Of a DNA stretch of 11,546 bases, positions 7,312 through 11,546 are shown in pieces. Source of the stretch: an uncultured Erysipelotrichaceae bacterium (GTDB taxonomy: Bacteria; Bacillota_I; Bacilli_A; Erysipelotrichales; Coprobacillaceae); contig CAMFRJ010000019.1 in NCBI GenBank assembly GCA_945981915.1, forward strand, positions 1-11,546. The letters are read 5' to 3'. A program made the position numbers and the translations under genes. The notes below the pieces were generated by a model. The model worked only from the letters and a program-made list of their open reading frames with translations, was not told the DNA's origin and made no database searches. The stretch's first letter is position 1. Each line of letters begins with the position of its first letter.

Positions 7312-8499
7312 GTGAAAAGATTTAAAAATAAATACGTGTCTATGATCGTGTTACAGATTTTTATGCTTTATGCTTTATTTGTTTGTGTATCATCAGGATA
7401 TCTGTATTATCAATATCGAGATGATATTAATAGTTATGATCAAATCGAAGAAAAAAACAAACAGAGTGAACTGCTTATTTTATCGAAAAAGACAGATCAG
7501 AAAGTTATTGAAAATAGTGGAAAATATCAAATGGATTATGATAATTTTAATGATTATATAAGTGACGAGGAATTTAATCGAATCAAAAAGATCAATGGTA
7601 TTAAAGAAATAAAAAGTTATTACAATATATATCTATCTGATAAAGATTTTCAAATATATGAAGATAATGAATGTATAGAAGATATTAGAAATGAAATATT
7701 GATAGATGATCAAAAAGTCAAAGGAAATATTTATTTGGTTGGATATGATAGCTTTCAAGCAATTAAACATCATGGTAAAGAAATTGATGGCGTTTATTTA
7801 AATCATCAGTTTAAACAGTTGTTGGATCATGATATTGTGGGAAAAACAATAAAGATAACTTCAAATATACCATCTTCAATGCAATATAATGAAAATTATG
7901 AGATTAGGAAAATGAATCAAACAAAAGAAACGTTAAAAGGATATGATATTCAAACTGTTCAACAGGATCTATCTTTTCAAATCAATGGTATTTTAGAAGA
8001 AGATGAATATAATACAGCCGTATTTGACCGAGAACTTGTTATCTATGCACCAACATCAATGGTAGAAGATATTTTAACAATGTTTAGACAAAAACCAAAT
8101 AGCTATCAAACAAGACAGTATAAGATTTATTGCCAATCTTCAAAAAAAGAATATATAAAAAAAGAAATCAAAAAAATGAGTTCATTATATACATTAGATG
8201 ATGAATTTAAAAATATATATGTAGGCGATAATGGATCTTTGATGAATTGTATGATCGGTTGTGTGATAGTCATTGTTTCAATGATTAGTTATTTGATGGT
8301 GATGAATCATAAAATAAAAAATAAGAGGGATCTTAAAGAATTATTGAATAGAACTTCTATCATTGCTTTAAATATCACAATGTTGATGATTTTTGTGATG
8401 ACACAAAGTTTCTATTACATTGCACTATGGATCTTACCAGCTATATTGGTGATAGCTTTAGAATATATAATAATGAAAAAAGTAGTGGAAAGTTCTTGA
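7312..8499 (+). CDS. Membrane protein with FtsX/MacB-permease-like topology, no ATPase partner seen
   Basis: I do not firmly recognise this 395-residue protein. It has one N-terminal membrane helix (about residues 10-30), a large hydrophilic region (about 35-305) and three C-terminal helices (about 310-331, 348-364, 368-387). This 1 + extracytoplasmic domain + 3 plan is that of FtsX/MacB-type ABC permeases, and the hydrophilic region has features often seen in MacB periplasmic core domains, such as the lone VGYDSFQAI segment. The loop between helices 2 and 3 (KIKNKRDLKELLNR) is short and basic. No ABC ATPase gene is next to it, and the protein is rich in Asn, Lys, Ile and Tyr, suggesting a lineage-specific member. 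The start is uncertain: GTG 7312 has GAGGAG at good spacing and lies downstream of the promoter. ATG 7291, which would add seven residues, overlaps the -10 box. The unit is probably monocistronic. The topology is seen; the family assignment is inference. Confidence 0.6.
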   Translation: MKRFKNKYVSMIVLQIFMLYALFVCVSSGYLYYQYRDDINSYDQIEEKNKQSELLILSKKTDQKVIENSGKYQMDYDNFNDYISDEEFNRIKKINGIKEIKSYYNIYLSDKDFQIYEDNECIEDIRNEILIDDQKVKGNIYLVGYDSFQAIKHHGKEIDGVYLNHQFKQLLDHDIVGKTIKITSNIPSSMQYNENYEIRKMNQTKETLKGYDIQTVQQDLSFQINGILEEDEYNTAVFDRELVIYAPTSMVEDILTMFRQKPNSYQTRQYKIYCQSSKKEYIKKEIKKMSSLYTLDDEFKNIYVGDNGSLMNCMIGCVIVIVSMISYLMVMNHKIKNKRDLKELLNRTSIIALNITMLMIFVMTQSFYYIALWILPAILVIALEYIIMKKVVESS

Positions 8500-8541
8500 T
8501 TTTTTACGATACGATGTTACTAACAATAATCTAAAAATATT

Positions 8542-8597
8542 ATCCTTTCATGATGGGTTGAACAGGGAGGTCAATTTTATCATGAAGGGATTTTTTT
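8542..8597 (+). terminator. Long hairpin with T-run, probable terminator
   Basis: Arms 8542-8554 (ATCCTTTCATGAT) and 8579-8591 (ATCATGAAGGGAT) pair over 13 positions with a single G-T wobble and are followed by seven T (8591-8597). The 24-base loop can form an inner TTGA/TCAA stem and contains AGGGAGG (8564-8570). It most simply ends the FtsX-like gene's transcript. The large loop with a ribosome-binding-like sequence is unusual for a plain terminator. Confidence 0.7.
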
Positions 8598-8625
8598 ATA
8601 GAACGATGATGCACTTCAATCCTTG

Positions 8626-8651
8626 ATAAAGGAAGATGCCTTTATTGTTTT
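8626..8651 (+). terminator. Second, weaker hairpin upstream of spoIIE
   Basis: ATAAAGG (8626-8632) and CCTTTAT (8639-8645) pair around a six-base loop, extendable by G-T wobbles, and are followed by the T-rich TGTTTTC. It could be a back-up terminator. The T-run is poor and the stem AT-rich. Confidence 0.3.
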
Positions 8652-8663
8652 CACTCTATTTTA

Positions 8664-8696
8664 ATGACAAATTATTTAATGCCACCTCTATATAAT
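8664..8696 (+). promoter_or_regulatory. Predicted spoIIE promoter with 21-bp spacing and Spo0A-box-like element
   Basis: ATGACA (8664-8669, five of six matches to the sigma-A -35) is followed 21 bases later by a perfect TATAAT (8691-8696). In B. subtilis the Spo0A-activated spoIIE and spoIIG promoters are known for such 21-22 bp spacing. TGACAAA (8665-8671) differs from the Spo0A box core TGNCGAA at one base and overlaps the -35, where activator binding is expected. Transcription would begin near 8703. Elements are read directly; dependence on Spo0A is inference. Confidence 0.55.
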
Positions 8697-8709
8697 GTAT
8701 GCGAGGTGG
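8682..8709 (+). repeat. Inverted repeat spanning the spoIIE -10 box and ribosome binding site
   Basis: CCACCTC (8682-8688) and GAGGTGG (8703-8709) are perfect inverse complements separated by 14 bases that contain TATAAT. The inner bases 8690-8692 and 8698-8700 can add three more pairs. The right arm is the Shine-Dalgarno of spoIIE. In RNA that starts upstream, the hairpin would hide it; in RNA starting near 8703, the left arm is absent. It could instead be a DNA-level operator. Confidence 0.65.
8703..8709 (+). promoter_or_regulatory. Ribosome binding site fixing the spoIIE start at 8717
   Basis: GAGGTGG lies 7 bases before ATG 8717. The earlier in-frame ATG at 8699 has no Shine-Dalgarno and would precede the predicted transcription start near 8703, so 8717 is the better start. 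Confidence 0.75.
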
Positions 8710-8716
8710 AAAATAT

Positions 8717-9130
8717 ATGGATTTAGTACTAACGAAAAAAGTAGATTATTTAATACCAGGATGTATGTTTGTAGGAGGGTTTGTATTGTCATTAATACAG
8801 ATCAATCAAACATCTTTACCATTTGTCTTACCATTATTAATTATTTCTTTTTGTAGTAGTCATATGAATTTAATTGTTTTTCTCATTGCATCAACGATTG
8901 CTTTATTTCTTACAGAACAGATTTTTACAATGATTGTCATTTATACATTTTTATGTATTCTTTTTGTTTTGAATTGTTTTAAAGTCATGAAAACAAGAAA
9001 TCTTCCAATATTATTTTCTGTTTTATTGATTCCTTTTTTATATATCAATCAATATGCATATATTGAAATATTATTTCTTTTCATACTTACGGTTATTAAT
9101 TGTTATTTCTATTTAGAATTATTACCTTAG
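8717..9130 (+). CDS. spoIIE: SpoIIE N-terminal membrane fragment, upstream of the internal TAG
   Basis: This is the 137-residue product expected if the TAG at 9128 terminates translation. It begins MDLVLTKKVDYLIPG and is nearly all hydrophobic, with about six membrane segments (about 11-28, 34-47, 50-66, 69-87, 95-110, 114-132) ending in YLELLP. It has no catalytic part. By itself it is unrecognisable; it is identified as SpoIIE from its frame continuity with the downstream phosphatase and the ten-helix total. Starting at ATG 8699 instead would add six residues, but this lacks a ribosome binding site. Confidence 0.7.
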   Translation: MDLVLTKKVDYLIPGCMFVGGFVLSLIQINQTSLPFVLPLLIISFCSSHMNLIVFLIASTIALFLTEQIFTMIVIYTFLCILFVLNCFKVMKTRNLPILFSVLLIPFLYINQYAYIEILFLFILTVINCYFYLELLP

Positions 9131-9172
9131 CTGATCCATCATGAAAGTGATATTTATAATAAAAAAAGACTT

Positions 9173-10888
9173 ATGATCATCTGTATCATTGCAGAAACAA
9201 TGATTTTAAGCTTTATAAATATCAATACAGGTTATAGTATGATTTTATTGAGGTATTTCATATTGATTGCAATTTATTATTTATCTATTGAAATGATTAT
9301 GCCTACTATACTTTATACCTCATTGATTATGATCATGATATCTCCTATGCTTAAAGATGAAATATTATCTCTTTTATTACCGATGAGTTTCTTTTTTTTA
9401 AAGCAACCTAAAAATAAAATAATGTTTGCAAGCCTGTTTTTAATAAGTCATACAATCTTACCTGTATTTATTACGTATGATTATCAATATTACACTTTTA
9501 CTATACTCGTACCAGTTTTTATGTTTCTCATATCACCTAAAATCAAATATAGTGCTTTGCAGATCAATAGTGATTTCCAAGAACTGACATTTCAAAATCA
9601 ATTAAAAAATAAAGCAGAGTCTTTTGCTTCACTATATCAACAATTAACAGATATTTTTAAAGAAGAATCACAAAAAACAAATATTTCAGAATATATAGGC
9701 TATGTTTATGAAGAAGTATGTAGTGGGTGTCCTTCGCGGGATTATTGTTTTTATAGCCAAGATGGGATGAGTCGCTTAGGGAAATTAATGTCCAAAGGTA
9801 TGCTGAAGGAATTAGATATAAAAGATATTGATTATGTTCAACAACACTGTTTAAATCCTGATGACTATTTAGAAAGTATTGATCATCAACAAAAGAGTTA
9901 TTATAAAATGATGAAAGTGAATAGCGTTAATGATCATATGAAAAAAGAACTTTTCCAAGAATTTTCAGTGATGGGACATGTCTTTGAGAATTTTTCAAAA
10001 AGTTTTCAGGTTAACCATGATGAAGATAATATTTTAGAACATTTAAAAGCCTATCAGTTTCAAGTGATCTTTGTGAAAAAAAACGAACATAATCAAAACT
10101 ATACTTTAGAAATTGGTTTGGAAGATATTGAAGAAAAGACCATAGAAGAAGAACTATTACCAATTTTGCAGCAGTATTTAGGGGAAAGTTTAGATGTGGT
10201 CAGTATTGAAAATCATCATCAGTACTTAGGATATACTTCAGTTATTTTAAAACATGAATTAAAATATTCTGTTTTATTTTCTAAACAACAATATTCATTA
10301 GATTCAAAACAGTGTGGAGACAGTTATATTTCTTTTCATCATAAGCATCATCAATATGTAGCCTTATCAGATGGGATGGGTCAAGGTTATGTCGCTCATA
10401 AAGAAAGTCAATTAACATTGGATGTATTGTATCAATTATTAAAAAATGATATTAGTTTAAAAGATACTTTAAACTCTATTAATGCATTATTGAAAATAAA
10501 AAATCAGGGAGATATGTATACAACATTAGATTTATTAGATTTTAATTTAATAAGTGCCAGGGTTAAAGTGATCAAATATGGTGCAAGTGATAGTTATTTG
10601 ATCAGGGATCAGAAAATAGATGTCATTACATCACACTCTCTCCCAATAGGGATGTCAGGGAGTTTAAAAATATTATCTTATGATATGAAGTTACAAAAAG
10701 ATGATCTTTTTATTATGACGAGTGATGGAGTTGGTGAAGATTTTTTAAGAATCTTAGAAACATATAAAGAGAAGTTGTGTGAAATGGAAATATATGAGAT
10801 ATCATCTTTCCTTTATAATCAAGCATTACAACAAAAGAATTTGGATGATATGACATTGCTTGTATTAAAAGTGGTAGATAGAAAATAG
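9173..10888 (+). CDS. spoIIE: SpoIIE C-terminal part: remaining membrane helices, Cys cluster and PP2C phosphatase
   Basis: This 571-residue open frame is the part of SpoIIE after the internal TAG, from the next in-frame ATG. It holds about five membrane segments, the central region with CSGCPSRDYC, and a full PP2C domain. PP2C metal-binding motifs are GDSY (Asp535 in full-length numbering), SDGMGQG (Asp552), TSDGV (Asp670) and DDMT (710-713), with the SpoIIE-type YTTLDL and LPIG between. All metal-binding aspartates are present, so the domain should be active if made. No Shine-Dalgarno precedes ATG 9173 (the upstream bases are an A-run then GACTT), so it is unlikely to be a native start. Expression would need reinitiation or UAG readthrough, and the protein would lack the first six helices. 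The -35 of the tilS promoter starts two bases after its stop. Confidence 0.82.
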   Translation: MIICIIAETMILSFININTGYSMILLRYFILIAIYYLSIEMIMPTILYTSLIMIMISPMLKDEILSLLLPMSFFFLKQPKNKIMFASLFLISHTILPVFITYDYQYYTFTILVPVFMFLISPKIKYSALQINSDFQELTFQNQLKNKAESFASLYQQLTDIFKEESQKTNISEYIGYVYEEVCSGCPSRDYCFYSQDGMSRLGKLMSKGMLKELDIKDIDYVQQHCLNPDDYLESIDHQQKSYYKMMKVNSVNDHMKKELFQEFSVMGHVFENFSKSFQVNHDEDNILEHLKAYQFQVIFVKKNEHNQNYTLEIGLEDIEEKTIEEELLPILQQYLGESLDVVSIENHHQYLGYTSVILKHELKYSVLFSKQQYSLDSKQCGDSYISFHHKHHQYVALSDGMGQGYVAHKESQLTLDVLYQLLKNDISLKDTLNSINALLKIKNQGDMYTTLDLLDFNLISARVKVIKYGASDSYLIRDQKIDVITSHSLPIGMSGSLKILSYDMKLQKDDLFIMTSDGVGEDFLRILETYKEKLCEMEIYEISSFLYNQALQQKNLDDMTLLVLKVVDRK

Positions 10889-10889
10889 T

Positions 10890-10918
10890 TTGTCAATAGA
10901 ATTGATTTCTTTTATAAT
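10890..10918 (+). promoter_or_regulatory. Near-consensus sigma-A promoter for tilS
   Basis: TTGTCA (10890-10895), a 17-base spacer and a perfect TATAAT (10913-10918) lie immediately after the spoIIE stop. Transcription should start near 10925, about 10 bases before the likely tilS start. It allows tilS, an essential gene in studied bacteria, to be expressed independently of sporulation. The -35 region repeats the block seen upstream of the FtsX-like gene. Confidence 0.72.
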
Positions 10919-10934
10919 ACTTGTGGTGATATAT

Positions 10935-11546
10935 GTGTTAAATGAATCTTTGTTAAATAAAAATGAATCTTATCTTGTAGGTGTTTCTGGTGGTGTTGAT
11001 TCTATGGCATTGTTAGATATGCTTGTTCATAGACAATATCATATTATTGTTTTGCATATGAATTATCATTTACGTGATGATAGTGATGAAGATGAACAGA
11101 TCGTACGTGAGTATTGTCAAAAATTTCATCTTCCTTTCTTTGTTGAACATGGACATAAAAGCGATTATCATGGGAATTTTGAAATGCAAGCCAGAGAAAT
11201 GCGTTATCGTTTTTTTAGGCGAATAGGAGAACAAGAGAAAATTCATCAAGTGATTTTAGCACATCATTTTGATGATTGTATAGAGACAATCATTATGCAA
11301 TTACAAAGACATAATACAATTGGTTTTTTAGGGATAAAAGATATTTCAAAAGTCCATCATATGACTGTGATTAGACCGCTTTTAAAAGTAAGAAAAAAGA
11401 AATTGTATGAATATTGTCAAGATCATCATATCGCTTATCATGAAGATTACACAAATCATGATATCTCTTATACAAGAAATAGAATTAGACATATAGAGAT
11501 GAAAAACTATAATCTTGAAGAGCTTTATCAAATCAGTGTTATGCAT
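10935..11546 (+). CDS. tilS: tRNA(Ile)-lysidine synthetase TilS, 3' end beyond the window
   Basis: TilS uses ATP to attach lysine to cytidine 34 of the CAU-anticodon tRNA(Ile), so that it reads AUA codons, an essential step in bacteria that decode AUA this way; AUA is common in this AT-rich window. The 204 visible codons cover the N-type ATP pyrophosphatase domain: PP-loop SGGVDS (residues 18-23), LHMNYHLR, the AREMRYRFF segment, LAHHFDDCIET (from about 108), a PLLKVRKKKLYEYC stretch and RNRIRH near the end. The frame runs open to the last base, so the substrate-binding C-terminal domains lie outside. The start is uncertain. GTG 10935 gives a normal TilS N-terminus (MLNESLLNKNESYLVGVSGG) with a weak GGTGAT just upstream; GTG 10926 is an alternative. 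There is no in-frame ATG before the PP-loop. Gene order spoIIE-tilS matches many Firmicutes. Confidence 0.94.
   Translation, partial: MLNESLLNKNESYLVGVSGGVDSMALLDMLVHRQYHIIVLHMNYHLRDDSDEDEQIVREYCQKFHLPFFVEHGHKSDYHGNFEMQAREMRYRFFRRIGEQEKIHQVILAHHFDDCIETIIMQLQRHNTIGFLGIKDISKVHHMTVIRPLLKVRKKKLYEYCQDHHIAYHEDYTNHDISYTRNRIRHIEMKNYNLEELYQISVMH

Larger units (their letters stand above)
8717..10888 (+). pseudogene. spoIIE: spoIIE, stage II sporulation phosphatase gene interrupted by one in-frame TAG
   Basis: SpoIIE is a septum-bound PP2C-type phosphatase that dephosphorylates SpoIIAA, releasing sigma-F in the forespore, and also interacts with FtsZ at the polar septum. The frame from ATG 8717 to TAG 10886-10888 holds 723 codons (B. 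subtilis about 827 residues) with a single internal stop, TAG at 9128-9130 (codon 138). The bases between this stop and the next ATG (9131-9172) are open in the same frame, so no indel is involved. About ten membrane helices fill residues 11-275. A cysteine cluster CSGC...C (335, 338, 344; also 378) and a linker follow, then PP2C at 525-723. The stop lies in a hydrophilic loop after about six helices. Followed directly by tilS, as in many Firmicutes. Nonsense mutation, sequencing error and recoding cannot be told apart here. Confidence 0.85.

Noticed and set aside
7291..8499. Naming the membrane protein as an ABC transporter permease with a specific substrate.
   Set aside because: Only the helix layout supports the family; there is no ATPase neighbour and no signature motif that I can name.
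8500..8716. Riboswitch, T-box or small RNA gene in the spacer upstream of spoIIE.
   Set aside because: I see two hairpins and a promoter but no conserved riboswitch or T-box core such as a TGG-containing T-box sequence, and no convincing independent promoter for a small RNA.
9128..9130. Pyrrolysine or general UAG reassignment to explain the spoIIE internal TAG.
   Set aside because: rplI, dnaB, the GNAT gene at 4328 and spoIIE itself all end at TAG with normal lengths, RF1 is present, and SpoIIE is not a known pyrrolysine protein.
9128..9175. Frameshift or insertion element as the cause of the spoIIE split.
   Set aside because: Both parts are in the same frame, the intervening codons are open, and no repeat or foreign sequence lies at the junction.
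9141..9176. ATG at 9141 as a reinitiation start after the spoIIE TAG.
   Set aside because: It is in another frame and stops after 11 codons, so it gives no SpoIIE product.

Overview
The window is AT-rich chromosomal DNA from a low-GC, apparently spore-forming member of the Firmicutes (Bacillota). The protein families and gene order (gdpP-rplI-dnaB, prfA-prmC, spoIIE-tilS) are typical of that phylum. TGA and TAG are both used as stops and tryptophan is encoded by TGG, which excludes the Mycoplasma-type code. A gut Erysipelotrichia-like (Coprobacillus/Thomasclavelia-type) source is my best guess, by inference only. All recognisable genes lie on the + strand. The first 45 bases are not genomic: they are an Illumina Nextera adapter with its index, so the contig really begins at base 46.

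Layout. Bases 46-4168 hold a tight run: gdpP (c-di-AMP phosphodiesterase, 5' end lost), rplI (ribosomal protein L9), dnaB (replicative helicase) and tdk (thymidine kinase), closed by a hairpin terminator at 4253-4282. A small GNAT acetyltransferase gene follows. Next comes prfA (release factor 1), prmC (its glutamine methyltransferase) and a RimJ/RimL-type acetyltransferase, coupled by overlap or 1-base spacing and ended by a terminator at 7231-7255. A single gene for a membrane protein with FtsX/MacB-permease-like topology (7312-8499) has its own near-consensus promoter and no ATPase partner in view. After an intergenic region with hairpins comes spoIIE (8717-10888), then the 5' part of tilS (from about 10935 to the window end).

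Main observation. The spoIIE reading frame is open from start to end except for one in-frame TAG at codon 138, between the two halves of the membrane domain. All PP2C phosphatase motifs downstream are intact. UAG must be a stop in this genome: reading through the rplI TAG would fuse L9 in frame to DnaB, and release factor 1, which reads UAG, is encoded in the window. The spoIIE codon is therefore a recent nonsense mutation, an assembly or sequencing error, or an unusual recoding or reinitiation site.

The spoIIE control region is also notable. It has a -35-like and a -10 element 21 bp apart, the unusual spacing known from Spo0A-activated sigma-A promoters. A perfect 7-bp inverted repeat has one arm that is the ribosome binding site, so readthrough transcripts could be translationally masked. 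Two other promoters (membrane protein gene and tilS) share a nearly identical 18-base block across the -35. No mobile element, CRISPR array, tRNA or rRNA gene was seen.
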